Below, piece after piece: positions 36,179 through 45,729 of a DNA stretch of 64,000 nucleotides. The stretch spans positions 169,453 through 233,452 of the forward strand of contig DDVH01000052.1 of NCBI GenBank assembly GCA_002345215.1. The letters are read 5' to 3'. The DNA is from Anaerolineales bacterium UBA2317 (GTDB taxonomy: Bacteria > Chloroflexota > Anaerolineae > Anaerolineales > Villigracilaceae). Position 1 is the first letter of the stretch, and every line of letters begins with the position of its first letter. The position numbers were made by a program, and so were the translations under genes. Below the pieces are notes generated by a model. The model did no database searches. It was not told the DNA's origin and saw only the letters and a list, made by a program, of their open reading frames with translations.

Positions 36179-36784
36179 TTACTCTCCAAATTTTTTTGAT
36201 TTATAGAAATCAAACCATTTTGGGTCAAGCGGTGACCATTCATCACTTTGATCGGTCATATCTTTCCAGTTTTCTTTGCCACTCCACGACTCAATTTTGA
36301 TTTCATACACAGATGTACGTTTGAGTTCTTTGTCGGTTGCGGAGCGATAATCTTGGTCAATTTGCATGTCGCCGAAGTATTTATCAATGAGTTGATGAAG
36401 TACTTGTTTCTTTTCAAATTCATCTTCTATCAAATAGGCTTTTCCAAATACAAGCACGCTTCGATATTGTAATGAAAATTCTAAAGCAATGTTTGAGGGT
36501 AGCAATTTCCCAAATTCGCTGACTTCGACACAAACTTCGGGATATTTTTGGATATTTGCGCGAACACGCCCAGCAATATTGGAATGAAAGATAATGCGCT
36601 GATTTGTTTCGTCGTAGAAAAATGTTGAGGTATTAATAAACGGCTGTACGTCAAAGCGAGAGGCGATGCGAGCAATGTTTCCGTGTTGAAGTAAATCTTT
36701 TATCCAATCTTCATCGCGTGTATTTTCTGGGAGTCTTTGAAAAGCAGTCGGTGATTGATTTTCGTAATCTCTAGGCATGGTCAT
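36179..36784 (-). CDS. Pyridoxamine 5'-phosphate oxidase-like FMN split-barrel protein
   Basis: 201 residues of the NimA/PNPOx-like split-barrel group. Typical landmarks are the strand pair IARIASRF..QPFINTSTFFYDETNQRIIFHS, then GRVRANIQKYPEVCVEVSEFG, and the strand RSVLVFGKAYLIED. Members bind FMN or F420 or haem and reduce small substrates; some give nitroimidazole resistance. ATG 36784 or 36778 are both possible, neither with a clear ribosome site; the frame overlaps the stop of the upstream membrane-protein gene by about 14 bases, so translation is probably coupled. Confidence 0.85.
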   Translation of the reverse strand: MTMPRDYENQSPTAFQRLPENTRDEDWIKDLLQHGNIARIASRFDVQPFINTSTFFYDETNQRIIFHSNIAGRVRANIQKYPEVCVEVSEFGKLLPSNIALEFSLQYRSVLVFGKAYLIEDEFEKKQVLHQLIDKYFGDMQIDQDYRSATDKELKRTSVYEIKIESWSGKENWKDMTDQSDEWSPLDPKWFDFYKSKKFGE

Positions 36785-37373
36785 CTATGAGTAGGCGTTT
36801 ATACCAAGCCCATTGTGCAATGTAACCTAAAATTGCGCTAGCAAAAATGATTAACCAACTAATGGTGTTGATATTTCCAAGAGCAGATAATAAAAAATAA
36901 ATGGCAGTGCCTGTGGTTAACGAACTTAAGGTAGCAACTTCCATTGCAATCAAGTTAGCGATGCTATAAGGTTTATCGGTAGGGGGCACTTGTTTATCTA
37001 ACCATTTGAAGGCGGGTTTGATGTTCGGATTGTTTTTGATGTAATAGTTTTTGATTTGATTCATCGCTTCAACTGACTCGTGCCAAGCCGCTCGCAAGCG
37101 GGCAAGTTGTGCTAACGTGAAAGTTCCCATGACGGTTAAGACGATAAATAAAACAAAGAAAGCCAGCGCAACCGTTTGTTGACCAAGAACAGAAGGTGAA
37201 CCTAGTACTGCGGCAACAAATGAGCCAACTGTCACAAAATAATATGATGAAAAACGGGAGCGGTCTTCGTTGGCTTGAAATGCATTTTGATTGATATATT
37301 TGAATTCGGCTTGTAGCATTTCGTCGTCGTTGAGTTTGGTTTTTCCAGCCATGTTTACTTCTTTCTTAGCCAT
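36771..37373 (-). CDS. Four-helix membrane protein of unknown function
   Basis: 200 residues. Hydrophobic helices at about 46-63, 68-90, 145-165 and 172-190, with a charged central stretch (RAAWHESVEAMNQIKNYYIKNN) on one side of the membrane. No family that I recognise. ATG 37373 is used here; ATG 37352 has an AAGAAAG site and would shorten it by seven residues. It heads a four-gene operon with the split-barrel, DUF4342 and ICMT-like genes. A possible structural or regulatory partner of these; no function can be assigned. Confidence 0.75.
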   Translation of the reverse strand: MAKKEVNMAGKTKLNDDEMLQAEFKYINQNAFQANEDRSRFSSYYFVTVGSFVAAVLGSPSVLGQQTVALAFFVLFIVLTVMGTFTLAQLARLRAAWHESVEAMNQIKNYYIKNNPNIKPAFKWLDKQVPPTDKPYSIANLIAMEVATLSSLTTGTAIYFLLSALGNINTISWLIIFASAILGYIAQWAWYKRLLIDDHA

Positions 37374-37391
37374 AGAGTTCTTTGAAAAAAA

Positions 37392-37404
37392 CTCTGTGGC
37401 TAAA
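37392..37404 (-). repeat. TTTAGCCACAGAG dispersed motif, copy A
   Basis: The 13-base core occurs on the minus strand in the gap between two genes, and again at 46133 (plus) and 61271-61295 (minus). Confidence 0.5.
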
Positions 37405-37412
37405 CAATATCT

Positions 37413-38675
37413 TTATACTTGTATTGCCCATTCACCATTACGCATAACAGGTTCACGATTTCCATCTTTGGTGATGCCATCAATATCCATTTTATTGGAG
37501 CCAATCATAAAGTCTACATGATTGAGCGAGACGTTGCCTCCAGCGGAGATAAATTCTTCATCTGTAAACTCCTCTCCGCCCGTAAGCGTGAAGCGGTAAG
37601 CACGTCCAATGGCGATGTGACAGGAAGCGTTTTCATCAAATAAAGTATTGTAGAAAAGATGTCCGCGTTGACCAATTGGAGAAGATGCAGGCACGAGAGC
37701 AACTTCGCCGAGGCGTTGCGAGCCTTCATCGGTTTCAATTAATTTCTTTAATGCGGCTTCCCCTTTTTTGGCAGTGACTTTGACAATGCGTCCGTTTTCA
37801 AATGTCACTTGGAAGTCTTCAACCAAAATGCCGCCATAACTTAATGGAAATGTGGCAGAGATGACTCCATCAGCACGATTTCTATCAGGCAATGTAAACA
37901 CTTCTTCAGTGGGCATGTTGGCAGTGAAGATAACGCCGTTTTGTGCTAATGATTGTGCACTTATCCATTTATGTCCATAAGGTAAGCCGAGTGTGAAATC
38001 AGTGCCTTCGGCTTTGTAATGTAAACCTGTGTATTGTTTGGCTTGTAAATAATTTGCACGTTCACGCAAGGCAACGATATGTTTTTGCCACGCGGCAATT
38101 GGGTCGGGTTGGTCAATTCTTGTGGTTTCAAAAATGGCTTGCCAAAGTTTTTCTTGTGCTTTTTCAGCGGATAAATCTGGGAATATTTTTTGTGACCAGG
38201 CTGTACCAGCCGCGGCAACTACACACCAATTGATTGCATTGGTAGTTACTTTTTCACTTATCGGCGACCAGTTTTTGATATGAGTATTTTGCATTTTGCC
38301 GACAATTTCAGGGTCTAAGCCACCGAGCAAATCAGGGTTGGAACCTGCGATAGAAAGCAAAGCATCACCATTTTGAATCATATCTACAACGGCATCAATT
38401 TGCCATTTGGAATACGCATCAAAAGAATCTTTGGGAGCATGTTGAGCACGAAGGCGTAACATTTCTTCATCGGCAAAAATCGCGTCAACATATTTTGCAC
38501 CAACAGAATAAGCCGATTTGGCGATTTCTCTAACCAGTGGAGCAAATTCATTCGGGACGCCACGCGTCGCACCTAAGGTGATAATGAGTCTTTGACCCTC
38601 ACGAATATTCAAGCCGACTTTTACAATCGCTTCGGCATATTTGGCGAGCATTTCTTGATGAGTTTTTCCTGTCAT
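37413..38675 (-). CDS. M29-family metal-dependent aminopeptidase
   Basis: 420 residues, matching the AmpS/AmpT/AmpII (M29) aminopeptidases. Conserved landmarks include EGQRLII near the N-terminus, PTEEVFTLPDRNRADG (metal-ligand Glu), YGGILVEDFQVTFENGRI, and the C-terminal HIAIGRAYRFTLTGGEEFTDEEF..AGGNVSLNHVDFMIGS with its His and Asp. These enzymes are cytoplasmic dimers that bind two divalent metals and release N-terminal residues from peptides. ATG 38675 was chosen because a TTGAGG ribosome site precedes it; the earlier TTG (38687) lies inside that site. Apparently monocistronic. Confidence 0.93.
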   Translation of the reverse strand: MTGKTHQEMLAKYAEAIVKVGLNIREGQRLIITLGATRGVPNEFAPLVREIAKSAYSVGAKYVDAIFADEEMLRLRAQHAPKDSFDAYSKWQIDAVVDMIQNGDALLSIAGSNPDLLGGLDPEIVGKMQNTHIKNWSPISEKVTTNAINWCVVAAAGTAWSQKIFPDLSAEKAQEKLWQAIFETTRIDQPDPIAAWQKHIVALRERANYLQAKQYTGLHYKAEGTDFTLGLPYGHKWISAQSLAQNGVIFTANMPTEEVFTLPDRNRADGVISATFPLSYGGILVEDFQVTFENGRIVKVTAKKGEAALKKLIETDEGSQRLGEVALVPASSPIGQRGHLFYNTLFDENASCHIAIGRAYRFTLTGGEEFTDEEFISAGGNVSLNHVDFMIGSNKMDIDGITKDGNREPVMRNGEWAIQV

Positions 38676-38791
38676 GGGTTGCCTCAATAGTGGAATAGTC
38701 CAAGTATAGCATGGGGCAGAATTGCAGGCTAGATACTGGAGAATTGTAAAACGATTTACTAGTTTACGGGTTATGTCTAACGGAGGATGGA

Positions 38792-39922
38792 ATGCTGATT
38801 ATTGAAAAAGTGGATACTGAGAATAAAAAGCAAGTCAGGCGTTTTGTGGAATTGCCTTATCAAATTTATGTAAATTGTCCGCAGTGGGTGCCGCCGTTAA
38901 ATATTGATGCCTATAATCAACTCAATCGAAAGAAACATCCTTTCCACGAACATTCGGATGTAGAGTTTTTTCTCGCGGTGCGTGATGGCAAAGATGTAGG
39001 TCGCATCGCCGCAATTGAAAATAAACCGTTTAATCAATATCATAACGAAAAAACTGCCGACTTTTACTTTTTTGAATGTGAAAATAATCAAGAAACTGCT
39101 AATGCATTATTTGATACAGTCATTCAATGGGCAAAGTCTCGCGGGCTTGATATATTAATTGGACCAAAAGGAATGGGCCCGCTAGATGGATATGGAACAT
39201 TGACTTTCGGTTTTGAACATCGTCAGACGATGACCATGTTGAACTATAACCACTCCTATTACCCCGAATTAATCGAAGCGCAGGGTTTCATCAAAGAAGT
39301 GGATTTTGTCTCATGTTATCTTCCAGCCGATAAATTTCAAATGCCAGAGCGTGTCGAAAAAATTGCTGATCGTGTGATGCAACGCGGCAATCTTGAAATC
39401 AAAACGTTCAAAAGTAAAAAAGAATTATTGAAATGGGCAGACCGAATCGGCATGGCATATAACAATGCCTTTGTAAATAATTGGGAATATTATCCGCTCA
39501 CACAACGCGAGATTGATTTTGTGGTTGAAAATATTATGACCATTGCTGATTATCGTTTGATAAAAATTATTACACATGGTGAAGATGTGGTTGGATTTTT
39601 ATTTGCATTTCATGATGTTAGTGCCGCGCTTCAACGCGCACGGGGAAAGTTGTTTCCCTTCGGTCTGCTTGATATTCTCCTCGAAATTCGCCGCACCAAT
39701 ACAGTTTCTGTGAATGGTATGGGGATTTTGCCCGAGCATCAGGGGCATGGCGGAAATGCTTTGCTTTATTATGCAATGGGAAAAACATTATTGGAGTTTA
39801 GTCAATTTTCACATGTGGAGATGACTCAAGTTGCTGAAACCACCGAACAAATGCGCGCTGATTTGAAAAACTTGAACGGGGTGGAATATAAAAATAATCG
39901 CGTCTATAAAAAGCAGATATAA
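38792..39922 (+). CDS. GNAT-family acetyltransferase-like protein (YghO-like)
   Basis: 376 residues, similar to a large Chloroflexota family of GNAT-fold proteins. Visible landmarks are the N-terminal FVELPYQIY..CPQWVPPLNID and HPFHEHSDVEFFLAVRDGKDVGRIAAI, the central GPKGMGPLDGYG, and the C-terminal acetyl-CoA site region VNGMGILPEHQGHGGNALLYYAMG, which fits motif A. A GGAGG site at 38782-38786 supports ATG 38792. Substrate unknown. It ends at the hairpin 39924-39948 and converges on the histidine kinase. Confidence 0.85.
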   Translation: MLIIEKVDTENKKQVRRFVELPYQIYVNCPQWVPPLNIDAYNQLNRKKHPFHEHSDVEFFLAVRDGKDVGRIAAIENKPFNQYHNEKTADFYFFECENNQETANALFDTVIQWAKSRGLDILIGPKGMGPLDGYGTLTFGFEHRQTMTMLNYNHSYYPELIEAQGFIKEVDFVSCYLPADKFQMPERVEKIADRVMQRGNLEIKTFKSKKELLKWADRIGMAYNNAFVNNWEYYPLTQREIDFVVENIMTIADYRLIKIITHGEDVVGFLFAFHDVSAALQRARGKLFPFGLLDILLEIRRTNTVSVNGMGILPEHQGHGGNALLYYAMGKTLLEFSQFSHVEMTQVAETTEQMRADLKNLNGVEYKNNRVYKKQI

Positions 39923-39923
39923 A

Positions 39924-39948
39924 AAGTGCGGACGTTACGTCCGCACTT
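39924..39948. terminator. Bidirectional terminator overlapping the histidine-kinase stop
   Basis: A 12-bp perfect inverted repeat (39924-39935 with 39937-39948) with an A-run before and a T-rich tail after. The stop codon of the convergent histidine kinase (39935-39937) is the centre of the loop, so the gene's last codons form one arm. Confidence 0.85.
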
Positions 39949-42229
39949 CGTTTTCATTTTTGATTCCGTACTTCACGGCTTCGCTCACTTTATGCGTTTG
40001 ACCATTTTCTAATTTCTCTAACGGCAAAATAATATGAAACTGACTGCCGGGGAAGTTAACTTCATCATAACCGGGACTTTCTACCCAAATTTTTCCGCCA
40101 TGTGCTTCAATAATACCTTTGGATAGTGCCAGACCTAAGCCAGCTCCGCCACCTTTGAAGCGTGATTTGCTAGTCGAATGTTTTCCTAATTCTCCGGGTT
40201 GATAAAACTTTGTAAAAATAATTTCGCGTAAATTTGGATCAACGCCTACGCCTGTATCAATGATTGTAATTTCTACGCCACCGTTTGGTAAATTGATAAC
40301 TGGTGGAATTTGATTTCCAATCACTGTAATTTTTCCACCATTGGGTGTGAACTTAATCGCATTCCGAATTAAGTGATGGAACATCTTCTTTAATAAGTTT
40401 TGGTCTGCTTTCACTTGTGGAAGCGGAGGCAATGCTATGGTAATTTTTTGTTCTCGTTCATTGGCAGTCTTCGATTGTTCCACGCATACATCGTGGATTA
40501 ATCTGCCCAAATCCACAGGCTGTAAATGTGGTTTGAGTGAGCGCGAATCAATTTGGGCTACGTCAAACATTGAGTCCATAATTTCATGCAAACGCATGGT
40601 GCCTTCGTTCATTTTCTTGACCATATTCTTAAGATTTTCATCTAAACGATTATCATCCATCATCATTTCTGTGTAGCCTTTCATCACAGTTAAGGGCGTG
40701 CGTAATTCATGTGATGCAATGCTGATGAAGTCCGATTTGGCTTGGTCAATGCGTTGTAATTCTTGATTGTTTCTTTCTAGGGCGCGTCTGGCACTGCGTA
40801 ATTCTTGGTTCAGGCTCATTAAGTTATCTACCAAGCGTGCATTTTCAAGCGCAACGGCTGTTTGGTTGGCGTGGGCGCTTAGTACGTTTAAGTCTGCGGT
40901 TGTAAAACGATTGCCACTTAACTTAGCCCCAAAGGCTAACAAACCAATCCACTGTTTTTTTGCGAAGATAGGAACATAAACTTCTGTATGTAATTTGGCG
41001 AACCAGTTCCGCTCGACGACAGATGCATTTCGAAAAGCGGGTAACAGGTCGAGGTCATATTGTAGAAGCGGTTTTGCTTCACGAGTTAAATAGGAAGCGA
41101 TAATTCCATCTTCTTGTAATTCCACAGCTACGATTTGTCTTTCTTCTGGGCTTCGGGCTGAGCGGATTTTATATACACGTTTTCCATCGGCTTGACGTTC
41201 AGTATCCACCAAAAATAAAAAGCCGCGTTCAAGTTGCATGGCTTCAAGCATAATGCCGACGGCAATACTAGCGAGTCTATCCATATCCAAAATATTGCTA
41301 ATGTTCTGACTATATTCATGAATGGTGACGCTAGCATCATATTGGTCGCCTTTCATCCATTTCGTGACTGTTTTTGAAACAAAGTTTGTAAATGGTATAA
41401 AAATCATCACGATAAGTAAGACAATCAACGCGCCTGCTAAAACGGGATTGTAATTTGGTGTTCTGCCAAACACGGCTTGGATGAATAGAAAAACGCCCAC
41501 ATAAAAACCGATAATTGCAACTGCACTAAGAATATAAATGAGAGCTTGGCGTAAAATATTTTTTAAGTCTGGAACATAATGTGTGCCGACCACATACGCC
41601 ATGCTGATAGCCGTGAACCATCGCAACGGTTGCGCGAGGATGTATACACCAGAAAATAATAAAACATCACCAATTAAAGTAAATACAATCGGGGTAAGCC
41701 AATAATTTAAACGGTTACGCAATAATGGCTGACGTGTTTGTCGGTTTGCATTGGCTAAATTCAAAATCATCGCAATGATAAGAATCAACCAACCTAAAAT
41801 TGCCCAAGCCGGACCGAGGCGTGAACGATATAAAATAAAATTGCCGTTTGTCCAAACGATTTCTGGTAAATCAAGTGCATTGGTTAAAATCAATGCCAAG
41901 CCTAACCCCCAAAACAACCAAAAACCAACCCATAACCACCAGATTTCATTTTTTAGAAAGGCTTGCAGTGCAATCATCAAAACTGCTGTCAATGTAAAAG
42001 CAATATATGTATTGATACCGATAAAAAGGAACACATCACTTTGGTTTTGCCAAACCGCTTCGGTAACATTAATCACCATGGCGATTAAAGCGTATAAAAT
42101 CACGAGCCAAGTTGCAAAAGCGTGCCCCTCATCACGACGTTGAATCGCAAAGAAGATGACTGGCAAATATAAGGCGGCAACGAACAGCAAAAAGATGAAT
42201 TGAATCAGCGATGTTTCCATAATGTGCAT
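39935..42229 (-). CDS. Membrane sensor histidine kinase (7TM-like input, GAF, HisKA, HATPase)
   Basis: 764 residues. About nine hydrophobic helices fill ~1-290, in the style of the histidine-kinase N-terminal 7TM input. A GAF domain (~310-480) follows, a short coiled coil (SLNQELRSARRALERNNQELQRID), then HisKA with the phospho-acceptor His507 (SHELRTPLT) and the ATPase with N-box (HHLIRNAIKFTPNGG), G1 (DTGVGVD) and G2 (GGAGLGLALSKGI). No response regulator is adjacent, so it is an orphan. ATG 42229 or 42220 is possible. Divergent from the GH13 gene 44 bases away. Input signal unknown. Confidence 0.93.
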   Translation of the reverse strand: MHIMETSLIQFIFLLFVAALYLPVIFFAIQRRDEGHAFATWLVILYALIAMVINVTEAVWQNQSDVFLFIGINTYIAFTLTAVLMIALQAFLKNEIWWLWVGFWLFWGLGLALILTNALDLPEIVWTNGNFILYRSRLGPAWAILGWLILIIAMILNLANANRQTRQPLLRNRLNYWLTPIVFTLIGDVLLFSGVYILAQPLRWFTAISMAYVVGTHYVPDLKNILRQALIYILSAVAIIGFYVGVFLFIQAVFGRTPNYNPVLAGALIVLLIVMIFIPFTNFVSKTVTKWMKGDQYDASVTIHEYSQNISNILDMDRLASIAVGIMLEAMQLERGFLFLVDTERQADGKRVYKIRSARSPEERQIVAVELQEDGIIASYLTREAKPLLQYDLDLLPAFRNASVVERNWFAKLHTEVYVPIFAKKQWIGLLAFGAKLSGNRFTTADLNVLSAHANQTAVALENARLVDNLMSLNQELRSARRALERNNQELQRIDQAKSDFISIASHELRTPLTVMKGYTEMMMDDNRLDENLKNMVKKMNEGTMRLHEIMDSMFDVAQIDSRSLKPHLQPVDLGRLIHDVCVEQSKTANEREQKITIALPPLPQVKADQNLLKKMFHHLIRNAIKFTPNGGKITVIGNQIPPVINLPNGGVEITIIDTGVGVDPNLREIIFTKFYQPGELGKHSTSKSRFKGGGAGLGLALSKGIIEAHGGKIWVESPGYDEVNFPGSQFHIILPLEKLENGQTHKVSEAVKYGIKNENEVRT

Positions 42230-42273
42230 AAATTTTACTCGAAATCATTCGTTAATCGGTTATCATTGTTGTT

Positions 42274-45156
42274 ATGCTGACCCAGCGCCAATCCCGCCTT
42301 AAATACAATTTTTCTCAAGATTTTTTTCGCCCTGATGGGCACATTGTTTTTACAGATTTGACTTCCGCCCGGGCATTTGCGGCACAAATGTCAGCGCTTC
42401 GCTCTACGGTTGTACCTGCTTCTGACCTTTATGCTATTTCTTTGCTGGATGAAGCCTATCACATCCTGCTCAAGCATTTTTATAGCCGTTATACTGGCGT
42501 GATGGGGCGGGCAATGGGAAATTTACAGTCTAACCTCGGCTCAAAATATGATTTGACCTTAACCAAATTTACAGAAGAATTTCCTCCCAAAGCCGTCTTC
42601 AAAGGTGAGATTTCGGCAGGGACATATCTTTCTACCAAACTCCCAAACGCCAGTGATTTTGGTCGGGGTGTACGCTTTGCCGCCATTGAAGAAATGATGC
42701 TGATTAATATTGCAAACAATAATCCAGCTATCAAGCCATACTTAGATTTGTTTGATGACACCAACTTGAAATCTACACCTTACAAAGAAGTTTTGACTTT
42801 ATTGCAAAACTTCTTTTCAAATCAACCCGGCTTATCAGATGACGAATCATTAAACGATATTTTGATGGGAGCGATCAACGCTTCACCTGATTCATTAGAA
42901 GGTCAATTGTTATTTATGCTAGAAAAATGGGGAAAACTACTTGGGAAAGAATTTTCAGCCAGAATTTTACGCGGCTTAGATTACATCAAAGAAGAAGTTA
43001 TCCGCAAGCAAATTGCGTCAGATACATTGACTGCTGAAGCCGTCGTGCCGAATTTTTCAGGACCCGAATATTCAGAATATGAAAGATATAGTCAAGACCA
43101 AGCATGGATGCCAAGTTTGGTTTTGATAGCAAAAAACACGTATGTCTGGCTTGCTCAACTTTCTAAAAAATATAATCGTGAAATTAAGTATCTCAACGAA
43201 ATTCCAGATGAAGAATTAGATTTGTTAAAATCGCGTGGCTTTACAGGTTTATGGTTAATCGGCTTATGGGAACGAAGTAAAGCTTCGCAAAAAATAAAAC
43301 AACGCATGGGGCAAAGTGACGCAGTTGCTTCGGCGTATTCTTTATATTCGTATGATATTGCCAATGATTTAGGCGGATGGGATGCTTTAGAAAATTTACG
43401 CACACGTGCATGGGATAAAGGCATTCGCTTGTCTGCCGACATGGTGCCGAATCACATGGGCATTGATTCACAATGGGTGATTGAACATCCCGATTGGTTT
43501 TTATCTTCATCGTTTTCACCATATTCATCATATTCATTCAAATCAGAAAATCTTTCAGATGATTTAAGAGTCAGTATTCATCTTGAAGACCATTATTACG
43601 ATAAAACCGATGCAGCAGTTGTCTTTCAACGCCGTGATTTACAAACAGGTGATTTGAAATATATCTATCACGGCAACGACGGCACATCTTTCCCGTGGAA
43701 TGATACCGCCCAGCTTGATTACAGCAACCCCGTAGTCCGCGAAGCGGTGATTCAAGTCATCTTACACGTTGCTAGAAATTTTCCCATCATACGTTTTGAT
43801 GCCGCCATGACTCTTGCCAAAAAACATATTCAACGTTTATGGTTTCCTGAACCCGGCGCAGGTGGCGCGATCCCATCACGCGCTCAATTTGGTTTATCGA
43901 AAGCCGAATTTGAAGAAAGAATTCCGCATGAATTTTGGCGTGAAGTGGTTGATAGAGTCGCACAAGAAGTGCCTGATACATTGCTACTCGCCGAAGCGTT
44001 TTGGTTAATGGAAGGTTATTTTGTTCGCACGCTTGGTATGCATCGTGTGTATAACTCTGCGTTTATGCACATGCTTCGTGATGAAGATAATGCCAAATAT
44101 CGCATGGCAATAAAAAACACGTTGGAGTTTGACCCGCAAATTCTCAAGCGTTATGTTAACTTCATGAACAATCCTGATGAAAAAACAGCCATTGAGCAAT
44201 TTGGCAATGGTGATAAATATTTTGGAATTTGCACTTTGCTTGCCACATTGCCCGGCTTGCCCATGTTTGGTCACGGACAAGTTGAAGGCTTTACCGAAAA
44301 ATATGGCATGGAATTTCGTCGCCCAAAATTAAATGAAACACAAGATGATGATTTGATTCAAGCTCACGAATGGAGAATCTTCCCGCTTCTTCATCGCCGC
44401 AACCTGTTTGCCGATGTTCAACATTTCCTCTTCTTCGACTTTAATCTGCTCAACGGCGGAAAAGATGAAAACGTATTTGCATATTCCAACAAACTCGGTG
44501 ACGAACGCGGACTCATTATCTATCACAACAAATTTGGTGACACTCGCGGCTGGATAAAAAATTCAATCGCATCATTAGATAAATCCAGTGGCAAACTCAA
44601 ACGCAGTCAATTGGCTGAAGGTTTAAGCCTGCCCAAAAGTGGATATGTTATTTTCAAAGATTACGCTTCACAACTGGAATACATCCGCTCTTGTAAAGAT
44701 ATTCGAGAAATGGGTTTGTATGTAGAACTCGGTGCGTATCAATGCCACGCCTTCATGGATTTTCGTTTTGTCAATTCAAATGAATGGGGAATCGTGAATA
44801 GCAAGTTAAATGGAGCAGGCGTTAAATCTATGGATGAAACGTGGGTAGAGATGTTTGGCAGTAAAGAGGAAATTAAGCAGAAAGCGGTTGCTAAGAAAGT
44901 TTTGAAGAAGAAAGCAGTAAATAAGAAACAGAAAGCAGGAAGCAAAAAGCAGAAATCAGTTACGAAGAAAAAGCAAATAAAAAATGAAGTAACTAAAAAA
45001 TCAACAGTGAAAAAGCCTGTTGTCAAGAAATCTTCTACTTCAAAAACTGTAAAGAAGAAACCAGCAGTTAAGAAAAAGGTAGTTACGAAGTCTAAGCCGA
45101 AGAAAGTAACAAAATCTAAGCCGAAGAAAGTAACAAAATCTAAGAAGAAAAAATAA
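42274..45156 (+). CDS. GH13 alpha-amylase-superfamily enzyme with lysine-rich C-terminal tail
   Basis: 960 residues. A ~300-residue N-terminal helical region without clear match precedes the (beta/alpha)8 core. GH13 signatures: region I DMVPNHMGID, region II IIRFDAAMTLAKKH (nucleophile Asp), region III TLLLAEAFW (acid/base Glu), and NNPDEKTA (third acid) at region IV. It is close to the family annotated as maltokinase-/glycosidase-like alpha-amylases in Chloroflexota. Residues ~870-960 form a low-complexity tail of K, KK and KPKK repeats with an exact repeat of PKKVTKSK units, like histone H1 or AlgP tails; it could bind nucleic acid, glycogen-associated anions or polyphosphate. No signal peptide, so cytoplasmic. 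The tail's base composition (A-rich, AAG) suggests slippage growth. Confidence 0.88.
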   Translation: MLTQRQSRLKYNFSQDFFRPDGHIVFTDLTSARAFAAQMSALRSTVVPASDLYAISLLDEAYHILLKHFYSRYTGVMGRAMGNLQSNLGSKYDLTLTKFTEEFPPKAVFKGEISAGTYLSTKLPNASDFGRGVRFAAIEEMMLINIANNNPAIKPYLDLFDDTNLKSTPYKEVLTLLQNFFSNQPGLSDDESLNDILMGAINASPDSLEGQLLFMLEKWGKLLGKEFSARILRGLDYIKEEVIRKQIASDTLTAEAVVPNFSGPEYSEYERYSQDQAWMPSLVLIAKNTYVWLAQLSKKYNREIKYLNEIPDEELDLLKSRGFTGLWLIGLWERSKASQKIKQRMGQSDAVASAYSLYSYDIANDLGGWDALENLRTRAWDKGIRLSADMVPNHMGIDSQWVIEHPDWFLSSSFSPYSSYSFKSENLSDDLRVSIHLEDHYYDKTDAAVVFQRRDLQTGDLKYIYHGNDGTSFPWNDTAQLDYSNPVVREAVIQVILHVARNFPIIRFDAAMTLAKKHIQRLWFPEPGAGGAIPSRAQFGLSKAEFEERIPHEFWREVVDRVAQEVPDTLLLAEAFWLMEGYFVRTLGMHRVYNSAFMHMLRDEDNAKYRMAIKNTLEFDPQILKRYVNFMNNPDEKTAIEQFGNGDKYFGICTLLATLPGLPMFGHGQVEGFTEKYGMEFRRPKLNETQDDDLIQAHEWRIFPLLHRRNLFADVQHFLFFDFNLLNGGKDENVFAYSNKLGDERGLIIYHNKFGDTRGWIKNSIASLDKSSGKLKRSQLAEGLSLPKSGYVIFKDYASQLEYIRSCKDIREMGLYVELGAYQCHAFMDFRFVNSNEWGIVNSKLNGAGVKSMDETWVEMFGSKEEIKQKAVAKKVLKKKAVNKKQKAGSKKQKSVTKKKQIKNEVTKKSTVKKPVVKKSSTSKTVKKKPAVKKKVVTKSKPKKVTKSKPKKVTKSKKKK

Positions 45157-45159
45157 TAG

Positions 45160-45555
45160 ATGAATATTAAACTTTACTTCATTACCTTAATCACCTTTCT
45201 TGCCATTGACTCATTCTGGCTTGGACTTGTTGCACCGTCATTTTATCGTTCTCAAATTGGGCATTTGATGGCGGAGGATGCGAACTTCCTCGCGGCGGGG
45301 ATTTTTTATTTGTTATATATTTACGGTTTGTTATTTTTTGTCGTTGAGCCAGCTGTGAAAAGCAATAATTCAAATTATTTAATTCGTGGCGCACTGTTCG
45401 GATTAATCACGTACGCAACGTATGATTTAACCAACTTAGCAACTTTACGTGATTGGACCCTTTTGGTCACTGTAGTGGATATGGCATGGGGGACAATTTT
45501 GTGCGGACTTACAACGTGGGTGAGTGTGTGGGCTAGTAAAAAGTTGAAATTGTAG
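45160..45555 (+). CDS. DUF2177 family membrane protein
   Basis: 131 residues, four membrane helices. Family landmarks: FLAIDSFWLGLVAPSFYR at the start, YGLLFFVVEPA, the central GALFGLITYATYDLTNLATLRDW, and VVDMAWGTILCG. DUF2177 proteins have no established function. It begins three bases after the GH13 stop, so it is co-transcribed with it. Confidence 0.9.
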   Translation: MNIKLYFITLITFLAIDSFWLGLVAPSFYRSQIGHLMAEDANFLAAGIFYLLYIYGLLFFVVEPAVKSNNSNYLIRGALFGLITYATYDLTNLATLRDWTLLVTVVDMAWGTILCGLTTWVSVWASKKLKL

Positions 45556-45678
45556 AATCAAGTTTCCCGTTAAGTGTGATGCGCGTAGTCAAATTAGAGT
45601 TGTTTTAGAAATTGAATGTCTAAAATTAAATAGACCCTACAATTCCCATACGAAATCATAACAAAGCATATTTAGTGA

Positions 45679-45706
45679 TTGACTTTTTATTGAAAAGGAC
45701 TATACT
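45679..45706 (+). promoter_or_regulatory. Near-consensus promoter before the SWIM gene leader
   Basis: TTGACT (45679-45684), a 16-base spacer and TATACT (45701-45706). Transcription would begin near 45713, giving a ~115-base leader before the SWIM start. The preceding 120 bases (45556-45678) show nothing recognisable. Confidence 0.75.
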
Positions 45707-45729
45707 CGCATTATAGAGGTAATGCCGTT

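Noticed and set aside
44860..45153. Lysine-rich tail as a separate gene or frameshift artefact
   Set aside because: The reading frame is continuous with the glycosidase and the antisense frame lacks features; the DUF2177 gene starts right after its stop.
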